Assembly (NCBI GenBank): GCA_040954595.2
Contig: CM082577.2
Span: 16,988,001 to 17,052,000 of the forward strand
DNA from: Balanoglossus misakiensis
Taxonomy: Eukaryota > Hemichordata
DNA length: 64,000 nucleotides
Reading direction: 5' to 3'
The notes beneath the pieces are model-generated. The model saw only the letters and a program-made list of their open reading frames with translations. It was not told the DNA's origin and did no database searches. Position 1 is the first letter of the stretch; the number at the start of each line of letters is the position of its first letter. A program made the position numbers and the translations under genes. Below are positions 44,829 to 57,003 of the stretch, piece by piece.

Positions 44829-47800
44829 TCAACGGTTTTTGCATGGTGTTATACGCCTTTTATTTGTCTTTACTTCATATTCTCTGTCTCCATCATGAGA
44901 TGTGCATCTGATAGGTCTTTCAGAATTTCCACAAGATAAGTCATAGCTATGATCAGCTGAGTTTCTCTTTCTTTTAGTCCTATCAATATCTTTCCTATAT
45001 GGATGTAGTGGCTTTATGAGCTTTACCCTAGTTTGAACTTCAAATGTGGAAAAAGCTTCATTGTGAGCCTTTTCCAACAAACTCTTTAATGAAGGGGTAT
45101 CCACAAAATTCTCACTCAAACTCCAATTAAACAAATCCCTGATCATATCTGTTGAAGTCAGCTGGGCCTTGACATCACTACATATTGGTGGTTGCACTTG
45201 TTGACACAGATCGTCTGCTGCAGGTGCAACAAGTTCTGGCTCAGTGTCCTTGTTTCTATAGGCCCATGCTAGCATACACAAACACTTTTCACTGTAACTA
45301 CTGGCAATACAGGAACAAGACATATGCTTAAGATCAATAACATTTAAATTGCCATTGTCATACACTGTAAATTGATCAGCCTCACACTTAAATGAGCCCG
45401 TTTGAATTATATTTTTCCCAATTTTGTCCCGCACGTTCAATATTTCAAAGCCAACATTTGATGAATGTAATTTAACAAACAACAGATGTTTACACAATTC
45501 TCCCTTTGAAAATGCCAGACATTCACATGTATACCTAATAAGGTCAACCTTATAGTGAAGGGATGCTGTCCTTTCAGATGGCACATCCCAAATACCATCT
45601 GTATCTGTCATCTTCACACGCTTGTCATACCCTAATAGAAGCATTCTTTGTACACCCTCCTCGCTGCTTTTCTTCTTTATGGATAGTCTGCCAGCCAGAT
45701 GCAACCCCTCAAGGTAACTAAAAGGTAAAACAAAGATTTTTACATACATTTACGAACATTTGGTCACACTCTCTTGGTGTTACATTTACATGATGTCAGT
45801 CAGCAAATTTCAGCAAAGTGGTTTCATATAAAATAAATGGCACTACCTGGAACATGGGGGAAATTTGGAATTGTGTGAAAAAAATGAATAAATATTGATA
45901 AAATTATCAAATCGAGAAGAATACTAAGAAACAAATAGATGTAGCTTCACATGTGAGGGTCTGTGCATAGACAAATAGAGGGGGAAGACTCTACTGTCTA
46001 TGGTCTGTGGTAATACACAACATTTTTGCTTACCTATAGTAGATTTCAACTTTTGTAGAAAGCAAGTTCAAGAGGTCATCAATTCTCCTATTTGCAATTC
46101 CCTTCAAAAACTGATACTTCATAGAATGGAAAAATCTGTAAAACAATGCCACAATTTAAATATCAATTCCATTTCTTCAAGCACATATATAATTATATCA
46201 AGTTCATGAAAACACTAGGTTAGTTTTGATCGAACTTTCAACATTGGACTTGATGTGATAAAAAAAACACATCCCGATCTCTCCTTTAGAATATTCTCTC
46301 AAAGATCTTCCAGAGAATGTTATGCTAGTGAGTAGTTCATAAATATACGCACTTCTGCAGCTAACTCATGAATATTCAAGGTAGATTCTCTGCATTTAGC
46401 ATTCCCAGTGTATACATATGTAAAAGCAGCGCATGATCATGTCAGAGATATATCTACATGGCTAATCAATTAAAAATCACAATTGACGGCCCTCTACTTT
46501 TTCCAAGAAGACTGAAATCATTCTTAACCTTTCTGCAATATTGTTGGTGTCTTGGCCTGCATGATAAATCCTCCGACCAAATTTGCTCCACATATGAGCC
46601 ACAGAAATCCACTGATCTGTTAAGTACTTTGAGACATGCTGACTCCCAATTTCTTTATCAATTGCACCAATAACAGCAAATGATGTCTTCTCAAAGTCTT
46701 CTTTCTGCAGAAAAAAAAGTGATATGGGTTTCTTAATAAGTAAATGTGAAACAAGCACCCTAGTGGCCAATCTTATTAGAACAGAAAAAGGGAGAACAGT
46801 GTCAGTTATAAATGAAAAAAATATGGAAAGTTTTGCTCCAAAATTTAGGCGAAAAAAATATGGCGGTCAAGTAATTCTTGAGCAGGTTTTAGAGAAGAAA
46901 ATTGCTGACGGACAGAAGGATGACAAGAGCCAATCAGCCCATATGATAACGTCCACGTCGCTGACAGCTGAGTGAAAAAATAGACAACTTTACTCATCCG
47001 ATTGGAAAGCTACCGGTATTTGTACTTACCGTAGTACATTCTTTCATTTTATACAAAGCATCAATGACGGTGTTCCTTTTCTCAAGATTTGACTGGCCTG
47101 ACAAACCACCTCCTGAAGTCTTCGTTAACCAACGATGAACTGCCTTTATTAATATAAAATTATATGGTAAAATATTAACAAATACCGTCAATGACAGTGT
47201 TGCTCATAATACCATCTTGATCAGGGGAAAAAAAAGATATTAACTCGATGAGTATTTTAAAACTTGCAGACTGAATAATTACATGAAAAAAACTTGAACA
47301 TTGGTGTATGTTATCTGTTCATTTAATAAGTAACGTACTACGGAACTTTTATCTCTAAAACAACTTTAAGTTGTAGTGTCATTTTAGAGTCATATGCAGA
47401 TCAGAGTGTATTAAATTCTGCTTGAACAAGTTGGCTAAACATTTCATAAATCTTGCAGTTGTCAGCATATTAAGACTGATAGCTGAAATCCATTGAGACC
47501 AAAAGTATCAGTGAGACAGTGACCAGAGAATTAAATCTAATGACCTACCTGCAATACATGGAACCAGCACAGTAGAATATCTGACTGTGGAAATACACTC
47601 TGTAGAGCTGCTATTTCTGTTGGGTCTTTATCAACCATAATCACTCTTTAAGAAATTAGAATTGTAATTGTTAATGCAACAAAACCCTTACCTTTTGGCA
47701 TTTCTGTCACAGGGGTACTTGGATAGAACAGATATAAATTTGCTGAAATTGCATGTGTGTTCATTTGAATACAAGAGATCATAATATCAAAAAGCACAAA

Positions 47801-48993
47801 TACTTTGGAAGGTGCCATCACATAAACCTTACATGACTTCATAACATGGAAAAAGTAGCCTTTGGGTAAAAAAAACACTGTGTTATATGCAGCATAATTG
47901 TAATAGCTAACAAAGGAAGTGAAGAACATATCCTGTAATACAGCTAACAAAACCCTGAGTATTGTGAAAATAAGAACAAATCAGCAACATTAGTTAATCA
48001 CTGACTTTATAACAGCTTCAAAAGTACCATATCTGAATGATTTATTTAGCAGTAAAGAATATACCAATGAATTTACCTTGGACTGATTGTTGTAGCCTCA
48101 TACAATTTAGTGAAACATCGCTCCAGAACTGCTTTGTCTTCTCTGCTGATGATGATGAATGCAATAGGCACACCATGCCCAACACCATTCTTGACAATTA
48201 CAGCATAGAATGCATAACCATACGCTGTTATTCCTCTGTATGTAGCATCTATAAATACCATACTTTTTCCGAATTTCAGATATTGGTCTTTCTGAAAGGG
48301 ACTCATGTAAACTATTTCTAATGGTTGGTTGGCAACTTTGGAGAATGGTTGATAGTGGATGATGTTTGCCTGTAGATCACTTTTCAATAGTTTATCTACG
48401 CTGATGGCATCATTTCGATCAAACCTGGTTTCAGCCAAGGCCTTGTTTCGTAGATATTTTACATCTGCTGGTGTGGGGTAGTACTGGCGGTTTTTCATGT
48501 CAAGCTCCCCTCTGTTTTGTGCCCACTGAGAGCACTTAACAATAATTTCACTGGTCTGCAAATTTTGTAAGGTCCAGAGCCTTATTAGTTCAGTCAGCTC
48601 AGGTGATATTTTGCTCACGCGATAGTCATCACTGTTAGACAGATCGTGTCCCACATGGTGACTTCGTAATCTAACAACACACACCTGATGGGTACCCACT
48701 TTGGTGAAACAAAAAGACGCGTATGAGTTGCAGCCATTAGCACGGGTCAGATTTGGAGCTCCAGAGGATTTACCCTTTGCTTTCCCTCCTCTTTCACACC
48801 TAAAATGATAGTTCCCATCTGTTTGCTTCCGCAAACTTGTGTATACCCCAAGACCTCTCTCAGAAAGGGAGGCAAGATGTGCGTTAACAAATTGTTCCTC
48901 TGATCCACTCTCTACAACATGAAGTGAACGCTGAACTCCAGTTGGCTCCTTGCGTAACTTTGATTCCACAATGGACAGTACTGAAGAATTCAT
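44829..48993 (-). CDS. MULE-type transposase with SWIM zinc finger, 6 exons
   Basis: Exons (minus strand): 48993-48077, 47645-47549, 47143-47030, 46704-46529, 46135-46034, 45717-44829; 2295 nt, 764 codons plus stop, all phases consistent. The N-terminal region has a Cys/His pattern (RCERGG, NGCNSY, LRSHHVGHD) like FAR1/FLYWCH-type DNA-binding modules. Catalytic blocks: MVFIDATYRGITAYGYAFYA (Asp 1), VIMVDKDPTEIAAL (Asp 2), ILLCWFHVLQ (C-x-x-H), DTNNIAERFFHSMKYQFLKG (Glu 3). The SWIM finger is YTCECLAFSKGELCKHLLFV (CxCx8CxH), followed by a second Cys cluster (SCSCIASSYSEKCLC) and a basic tail. It would cut the TIRs and insert the element in the nucleus. The ATG at 48993 follows acceptor TTTTACAG by one base. 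Confidence 0.88.
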
Positions 48994-49053
48994 CCTGTAA
49001 AATATTAAATAATGGAAAAATAGGCATTGCTGAGTAAGTGTATGAAACAAATG

Positions 49054-50184
49054 TCTGCCCTCAGATGCTATGCAATGACATGTATAAACATATGAAATGA
49101 ATGTCTGCCCTGAGGGCAGCTAAGATATAGTGTTGCCCTCAGGGCAGATGCTATGCAATGACATGTATAAACATATGAAATGAATGTCTGCCCTGAGGGC
49201 AGCTCAGATATAGTGTTGCCCTCAGGGCAGATGCTATGCAATGACATGTATAAACATATGAAATGTATGTCTGCCCTGAGGGCAGCTCAGATATAGTGTT
49301 GCCCTCAGGGCAGATGCTATGCAATGACATGTATAAACATATGAAATGAATGTCTGCCCTGAGGGCAGCTCAGATATAGTGTTGCCCTCAGGGCAGATGC
49401 TATGCAATGACATGTATAAACATATGAAATGAATGTCTGCCCTGAGGGCAGCTAAGATACATGTATAGTGTTGCCCTCAGGGCAGATACTATGCAATGAC
49501 ATGTATAAACATATGAAATGAATGTCTGCCCTGAGGGCAGCTAAGACATAGTGTTGCCCTCAGGGCAGATGCTATGCAATGACATGTATAAACATATGAA
49601 ATGTATGTCTGCCCTGAGGGCAGCTCAGATATAGTGTTGCCCTCAGGGCAGATGCTATGCAATGACATGTATAAACATATGAAATGAATGTCTGCCCTGA
49701 GGGCAGCTCAGATATAGTGTTGCCCTCAGGGCAGATGCTATGCAATGACATGTATAAACATATGAAATGTATGTCTGCCCTGAGGGCAGCTCAGATATAG
49801 TGTTGCCCTCAGGGCAGATGCTATGCAATGACATGTATAAACATATGAAATGTATGTCTGCCCTGAGGGCAGCTCAGATATAGTGTTGCCCTCAGGGCAG
49901 ATACTATGCAATGACATGTACAAACATATGAAATGTATGTCTGCCCTGAGGGCAGCTCAGATATAGTGTTGCCCTCAGGGCAGATACTATGCAATGACAT
50001 GTACGTACATATGAAATGAATGTCTGCCCTGAGGGCAGCTCAGATGCTATGCAATGACATGTACAAACATATGAAATGTATGTCTGCCCTGAGGGCAGCT
50101 CAGATATAGTGTTGCCCTCAGGGCAGATGCTATGCAATGACATGTATAAACATATGAAATGAATGTCTGAGTTGCCCTCAGGGC
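49054..50184. repeat. 83-bp tandem array of paired near-palindromes (right)
   Basis: Inverted counterpart of 34478-35690, about 14 units. Some units carry AGCTAAGATA instead of AGCTCAGATA, one (49450) has an inserted TACATG, and one (about 50035) is a shortened unit that lost a palindrome. The differences show the two arrays have diverged slightly although the outer TIR is identical. Confidence 0.95.
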
Positions 50185-50574
50185 AGATTACTAGTATTTC
50201 CCGCCTGCCAAATATGCTAATTTTTACCCCAGAGGTCTCATATTCAAAACCAAATAGCCTAGCTTGCCGTTTATAAGTTATAACCTCTTAATATTGCTAC
50301 GATCAGAGCAGATTGATAGATATACACATGGAGGTATTATCGGATATTCACTATGCAACGAATTTCTAAAGAAGTTGTAATTTTTCTGTCATGTTTAATA
50401 TATATGTCTCGTGCATGCATCATGAGGGCCTGGTCAGCTGCGAACCATTAGATATTACTAACAAAATAACATCGTTTGCAAATTTAATTGCCCATGCAAC
50501 TCTGCTAATGTAGTCAGTACGAACGTGTTGATATATTATGTATTTTCAACATATCTTTCGGGAATTTAACTTAC

Positions 50575-50691
50575 CTTCAACAACGGTAGGATCCCACACG
50601 AGGTGTAATCTGCAGCATGCAGGACACTGGCAGCCAGGACTTGGCACTCGCCGCATGGGTTCTTACGCGGGACTATTTTTTGTGACGTCAT
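50575..50691 (-). promoter_or_regulatory. Exon inside right TIR with GTAAGT donor
   Basis: Exact inverted copy of 33975-34091. Spliced to the transposase acceptor at 48995 it would put its own 39 codons out of frame with the transposase ATG, making an overlapping upstream ORF, so here it would act as a leader rather than as coding sequence. Confidence 0.5.
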
Positions 50692-50775
50692 TGAATGTTG
50701 TGTACCCATTTGCTGCTGCCCTGAGGGCAGCGCTGCCCTCAGGTCATTTTCCAGTTGCAACTTCTACCGTCTGCG

Positions 50776-50783
50776 TTGTCCCA
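50776..50783. repeat. Right target-site duplication TTGTCCCA
   Basis: Identical to 33883-33890 and immediately follows the transposon end CTACCGTCTGCG. Confidence 0.9.
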
Positions 50784-51193
50784 CCGAACGTCGATCATGA
50801 GGTACACAAGTGCGCCATCTTGTGGCAGTGATGCGAGAACTCCCTAACTAGAAAGTCCCCTATAACTGGTAATAATAATAGTAATAACAGTCTTTATTTC
50901 GAGAACCAGCTCATAAAATATATATACATATATATGCAACATCACACGCACAACATAGACATTAAAAAATACACTGTAATGCATAGCAAATGGGTTGATA
51001 CGCAGCAATGAGAGAATTCTTACTTTTACACAACCTGAGAGAAAATTTAGAGCGTAAAGTACGCTGCTTACAATGAAATGTTAAATATTATTATGTACAA
51101 AGTTGTTAGAAATGCTAATCCTTCTATCAATACCAAACAATATCCTAAAACATATGCTATGCTATGTTTCTATTCTGTCACAATCAACATTAC

Positions 51194-51714
51194 CTGAGGT
51201 GCATCAAAGGTAGACCTTGTACTTTTAGGGATTATGTACTCATCACAAAAGCTCAGCTTATTTAAAATCCACTGGCGCTTCTCTAATTGGCCTGCACTAC
51301 TTCCGCTTTTTGGGCCACGGCGATGCCTGGCATACATTGTACGCAAATTCTTTATTTTCTTGTACACACTTGGTACTTAAATGAGAAACATTGTACAAAT
51401 ATATAAGTGTTACAACACAAGTTTGGATAAATTATTTGTACATTAAGATATACTGGAAATATTAGATACAGTCACTATGATTATATAATATTTATTCATT
51501 GTTACCTATTATATTACATTAAGTCATTGTTATCTCTAGGAAATAAACCTTAAACTTATTCACTTGACTTGTCAAGACTGACAGATATTTCTGTTATTAG
51601 TTTCTCCCTAATAACCCTGTCCTTATATTCTGCATGTGACACATCCCATAAGGGCTGACGTTCTCTATACATGTAGATTAGCTGATCAACCTGATCATCT
51701 GACCAAGTATCCAT
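51194..51714 (-). CDS. MADF (Myb/SANT-like) DNA-binding protein, first two exons
   Basis: Exon 1 (51714-51564) encodes MDTWSDDQVDQLIYMYRERQ, PLWDVSHAEYKDRVIREKLI and TEISVSLDKS, ending in phase 1 at GTGAAT. Exon 2 (51375-51194, acceptor CATTTAAG, donor CAGGTAATG) continues in frame with VYKKIKNLRTMYARHRRG, PKSGSSAG and KRQWILNKLSFCDEYI. This is a full MADF domain, a trihelical DNA-binding fold; stand-alone multi-copy MADF proteins in invertebrates are often the DNA-binding partners of Harbinger transposases. Further exons were not found: downstream lies the right end of the 16.9-kb transposon, whose insertion may have separated or removed them. No stop or shift in the two exons. Confidence 0.75.
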
Positions 51715-53639
51715 CTTGTGCAAAGCTATTAAGCAAAAACAACACGCTTAAAATGAAATTCAACTACCATCAAGCCTAACACCAAGGCTGGTGCTGCCGT
51801 GGATGGCAAGAAATGGGAAAGTAGGTCAAAGGTGAACTGAGGTCACCCGAATTGAGGGCAAAGAATAGGAACCCAAATTTGATTGTGTCCAACAAAAAGC
51901 AAATGTCAGCCCTATTGGTTAGCCGTAAAGTGGGTGTGCACAAAGTAATTTGTTAAGCAGGTGTCACAGATGATTGGTGAAGTTGGCATTGCATTAAGGT
52001 CCCATTTGTTTTAACACAAAGGCTCTACGTGCTGTGGATGCTGAGATATGGGGAAGTAGGTCAAGGTCTATATCCAACAGAAACCAAACGTTTAGCTCTA
52101 TTGGTTAGTGTGCAATTAGGTATGCTCTTAAGAGTTGAGCAGGTGTCACATGTCACAGGTGACCGGGAAATGTTGCTGTTTATTTTGGTATCATGGTGTT
52201 CACTGGCTGATAGACATGATGCAGTTGATGACCATTGGTGTTGTGTGGAATGATACTGTAAGGCGAGGCAAAACAGGCGAGAGTATGGTTCAAAAACATC
52301 CACAAGAAAGCATGGAAGTAGCAAAATGTGAAATAATGGAACTTTAAAAATATAGAAAACAATAAGCAAAGTACTCGATCTTGGAAAAGATTTACATGAA
52401 ATAATGGAAATGGGAAATAATGGAACTGGGAAAATGTAGGAAAAAAAATAACAAAGTACGTCTTGATCTTCAAAGACATGAGTTGGAAATTGCGGAAGTA
52501 GCAAAATATAAAGAAATGGAAGTAACAGAGTAGTGGATCTACTAATCCTGCGGAATAGAGAAATTGGTTGGGGAAGACTAATAGGTGCAAGGCAATATTG
52601 TGATTGGAAGATAGTGGTACTGGAGAGTAATGGTGGTCAGGTAAGTGGACGGAATGAATTAAGTGTGATGTTTATAGCTAGAGGAGTTGTAATGCACTGG
52701 ATTGGGGAGATGGTGATTGGATGAGTGGAAGCACTGAATGGGAATGGACAGTTGTGGAGAGGGTGGAGTAGAATGGTATTGGGGAATGAGTGAGAGGAAT
52801 GTGAGATGTCGGGGGCAGTGGAGATTAATGAAGGGGTTGGGGACTAGTGGTGGGTTGGCCTAAGATGGGGAATGGAGGAGGTGGTGATGGTGGAGTGGTT
52901 ATGGGATTGGCAGGTAGCTGAAGAGGAGGGTGGAGATGGAGGGGTCGTGGATTGCATGGTGGAAAGAGAGGTGGGAGGTGGTGGTGGAGTTGAGGTGGTT
53001 GTTGCGGGTATGTGGGCGAGGACCTGGTAGTCCACGACTTTGAAGGTGGTGGGCTGCATATCGAGGAGGAGTTCCTCGGTGATGTCAGTGAGGGCCAGAG
53101 GGTGCATGGGAAACATGTTGGAGAGGATGTGAGAGGGGATGTAATCTGGTTGGTGGATGTGGTAAGGGTGATGTGGGTTGTGACTGAAGGTGTTAACCTG
53201 GAGGTTTTCAGCCTTTTCTGGCAGCTTGGACATTTTACTGTTGTTATTTCTGTGGAGAACAGTGGGAGGGTTTTCCTACAGATGCATATGTATTTCTTGG
53301 TGGACATTGCTGACTCTATCTGTCCTGTGAGTGTTGTGGCAGGGTCTGCGTCATTGGTGATTTTCTCGATGTTGACAGTGGGGGCGATAACGGTGTCTGT
53401 GGTAATCGTGAGAGGTTTTTTTTGTTAAAAAAACGAACGGATAGGTTATTGAAGTGGTAGGTGTTGCCGACGTGAACTTGTTGGATATCTTGATACCAGA
53501 GGGCGAGTTTCATGGTGGCTGTGTGGTCGGCCATGTATATCATTTTTTTTCTGCAGTGTTGTTCCTGATGGCATGGTCTGGTGGGTGCTGTGGTCAGCGA
53601 GTTGTATTGCCTTGGCTGTAGTGTTGACCTGGAATTACA

Positions 53640-54390
53640 TGTGCAAAGGATCGAGAATGATTTCAATCGAAAATGGATCTGAGCAAACAACACAGTTCGA
53701 TGTACGTGACTGATGGAGACGAATCAGTACTCATCAAAGTTTGATCACAATAAAGTTTGGACGAAATTACAAATTTCACATCTATGAATAATAAAATATA
53801 TATTACCTCGCTGGCTACCTGTAAAGCCTTGGGATCAGGAAGTATCGAAATGCGAACGAAATTTCGAAAAGTACGAGGCGAGTGACGCGGGTGCACTTTG
53901 CTGTCCCATAGCGAAGTCGAAAGCACGAGGCAAAAAATGCGTAGTGATACGACAATCATAGATGAACTACTTGTGAAACTTTTGTGCGAAAAATGGTTTA
54001 CTGATGTGTTCACAATGACCTTCAAAGGTACACATTGTGTCGCGACATCCGTCTCTGCGAAAATTAAGAGTCTACAATATCGAAGCTCGTAATAAAAAAG
54101 GGAACTATTTTTATCGAGTAAGGATTTGAAGCAACAAAACGTTCATGCATATCCCTCAATATCAAAACACGAAAATTACTTTGTTTTTTGTATGGCTTCA
54201 CTCCCCCCTAAAATCACATTGATTTTACCTAATCGAAATACTGAAAACAATACTGAATACATCCAAGCTATTTCTCAGCTCTCCCCTGTGTCACTAAAAA
54301 ACAACTTACCATAGCATTTCTCAACTTCAGGATTTTCCCAACTATTAAACTGTTGCCTTATCTACTTTCTTACCTTGTTTCGAGAGGTTG
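53640..54390. other. Intron segment of normal composition within a skewed region
   Basis: Between exons 2 and 3 of the OB-fold gene this block lacks the C-poor bias of its surroundings. A 65-codon plus-strand frame (53898-54092) is unrecognised. It could be an inserted element; I found no inverted ends. Confidence 0.35.
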
Positions 54391-57003
54391 GGATCACCCA
54401 CAAGGATGGGTGGATGAGTGAGAAATTGGCCAAAATGATTGAGGGGTATCCAAGGTGTAGTGATTTGCGACGTTGTTACTCTGAAATGTACCAGTGGGAT
54501 TGAAGGTGTGTGTGGGTATAGTTAATAAGTGCAACATGTACATTGAGGTGAATGCTGTATTGTATCAGTTGGCAGGGAGGTGGGTGGGTGGGTTTGTGTG
54601 TTGAATAAATATGGTGTATATGATGTGTAATGGGAGTTGTGGGACTGGGGGACAAGTGTGGCTGAAAGTTGCGCAGAAGTGCTGTGTTGCACGGGGAGAT
54701 GTTTTGGAGGGTAGTGTATTTGGGCTTCATGTAGTGTTATGTAGGTGGGTCCACTGGATAGTTGGTGTGCAGTTGGGAGAGTTGTTTGTGGATATATTGT
54801 TGATGGTAGTATTGGGTAATGTTATGTGGTTTTTAGTGAGTGGGCTGTATATGAGCATCTTATTGAGGGCTGAGAGCGCCTGTTTGTTGTGAATTGGAAA
54901 TGTCATTAACTGGAAGGCTGGTGAGTTGTGGAAGGAGCTGAAGAATAAGTAGCATATTTGGTAGTGTGTGGGGGGAGATTTGTTGTGATTAAAAGTGGAA
55001 TGTGATGAATGAGGAAAAAGTATACTTACGCGTTGGAAAGGGGGTGTATTGTCCATGATTTCTTTCAATGTTAACGTCTTGATTTCGATAGAGTTGCTTG
55101 CAGAGGTGGTGTCGTAACTGAATGGTAGGTGTCTGGCAATGGCAATGTATGATCTGGTATTGAGCTGGATGTCGTTCTTGGTTTGGTCACGGCGGGATTG
55201 GACCTAGCGCGCGTTTTTTATTTTCACTGGCCTCCTGCAAGGAAATTGGAAGTTTATTACAAAAGTGTTTTAAAGGGTTGTGGTGTGTTTGGTAGTAGGA
55301 AGGTGGTAATTAATAGTATGAGGGGAGTTGAATGCAGAGTTGGGTGTGTTGAAAGTATGTGAAGACAGTGAGTGGTTTTGAACAGAGTGTTGGTAAGGAG
55401 TTTTGGAATCGGTAAGTGTTTATGTGGATACGTTTAGGTTAGTTTTAACATAGGGTGTGTACAAGGGGGATAGACGGTGTGTGTGGCTGAACATTGAGTC
55501 AGTACATATTTAAATGTAGAATTAACATAAATAGTGTCTTGTATCAGACAAAATTAATGAGGAATAGGCAATGACAGGGAGACTTTGTTTTGTGAATAAT
55601 ACATAATTGCTGCAGAGAAGTATGGTAGCCTTTGTGGGAAGGTGCAACATAGTGGCGAGTGGAGGATTGTTTACAATGGAACTTTATGAACAGAATATAG
55701 TGTCACGCAGAGGAAGTTTTTAAAGTAATTCAGTGAAGTGAGAGTCATGTGTTATTGCAGTATGCATTGTTTTTGAAGTACTGAAATTATTGACAGCAGT
55801 GGTGTTTGGTTATGTTTGGGCCATTGCAGTCACTAATAAGTGTTATTGTCATTTACTACAGGGGAAAACATGGAATGAGCAGAATGAAAAGCATTTGTGA
55901 TATTAAGTGAAGTTGACAGTGTGCATTCAGTTGGAGTGTATGGGTCTTTGAATGGAAATGAAGTTTGTGAAAGCATGGGAGTGGCGGGAGTGTGACATGT
56001 GTGTTGCTTGATGTATCTTTGTGAAGTATGTGTGCAGGTGGAGGTGAAGCAGGAAGGGTTTGTAGTGAAGGTGATGTGTGCTGTAAATGACAGATGCATT
56101 GCAAGGTGAAAAGAATACTGGTTGTGGAAATTGGGGATACTGAAATGGAGGTTGGGAGCAATTGGTTGGCCTTTTGTATGGTACCCTGTGTTCTGTGAGA
56201 GTAAAAAAGTGTAGGGCTCGACAATTTGTATTTGTGGGAAGAGAATAGGATTAAATGAACATAGATGTTGTTGTTGCTATGCTAATTGTTTGTTGCGGAA
56301 TTGGAAAAGTTTGGGCAGAACAGTGGTAATTGGTGGTGTGAGGCCTGCAGTTTTCTATTTCATGCTTCTATTGTAGTCTTATAGGTCAAACGTGATTGTA
56401 TGCCACAAGTGTATGTTGTGTGCCTGTGTACATTGTATTACAAGTGGGAGTAGTTTTGATTGAAAAGTGCAATTGGGACCTGCAGCGGTCATTGTATGGT
56501 TATGTGGATGGTGGTTTGCGAAGGTAGAAATGTATTGGGAACAGTGTGGTTCTGTGTATTGCTGGTGTACAGCGAGGTTCCAGTACTATGTAAACAATGT
56601 TGGCGTCAGGTGGGAAGAAATGACGTCGGCAGGAAGTACTATGTAAACAAAAGTAGTGTTTCTCCGTTGTAAAGAGTGGTCCAGTTTTCCGACGAAAAAA
56701 AAATGAAATATAAGGGTTTGAGGTGGTTAGGCAAAGGAATGTGGAGTTTGTAGGTCGTGCATGTGGGTTTTTTGTGGGATGGATGGGAGAGAGGCAGGTT
56801 GCAATGTGTGTGGAGTGGGAAGGCAGTACATGCACGAAGCGCACAATGGAAGGATGGTGATTTTAAGTTAACTACAGATACCTGTATTTGTTGTACGCTG
56901 CACAATGGGTGGAACTGGACAATGTAGCACGTAGTAAAGCAAGAGAAGTTAATGTACGAAGGTGTGGAATTGTGTGTGTTGTGCGGAAAAGGTGTCAACT
57001 TAC
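54391..57003. other. Introns of the OB-fold gene, strongly C-poor on the + strand
   Basis: Apart from exon 2 (55030-55234) I see no coding sequence. Long frames here (Pro/Thr/Ser/His-rich on the minus strand) reflect the base bias, not conservation. Confidence 0.5.

Larger units (their letters stand above)
33891..50775. mobile_element. 16,885-bp MULE-type transposon with protease gene, seemingly complete
   Basis: The ends CGCAGACGGTAGAAGTTGC (33891) and its reverse complement (ending 50775) are flanked by TTGTCCCA at 33883-33890 and 50776-50783. Coordinates pair exactly (sum 84666) through at least 600 bp on each side, with no mismatch noticed by eye. Inside are two satellite-filled TIRs, a + strand protease gene (33975-44059) and a - strand MULE transposase (48993-44829), convergent, with about 770 bp between their stop codons. 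All splice junctions preserve frame. An 8-9 bp duplication fits MULE-type transposases. Near-identical TIRs and intact genes suggest a recent insertion. Plant Kaonashi MULEs also carry Ulp1-like genes, so the pairing has a parallel, but I know of no described animal element with this architecture. Confidence 0.9.
48954..50775. repeat. Right terminal inverted repeat
   Basis: Mirror of 33891-35712. The collinear unique part is 50185-50775. The transposase ATG (48993) lies at its inner border. Confidence 0.85.

Noticed and set aside
52844-53307. Pro/Thr/Ser-rich ORFs at 52.8-57.4 kb as separate secreted or structural proteins
   Set aside because: They follow the C-rich minus strand bias. Only the segments that match the OB-fold gene with splice sites were kept.
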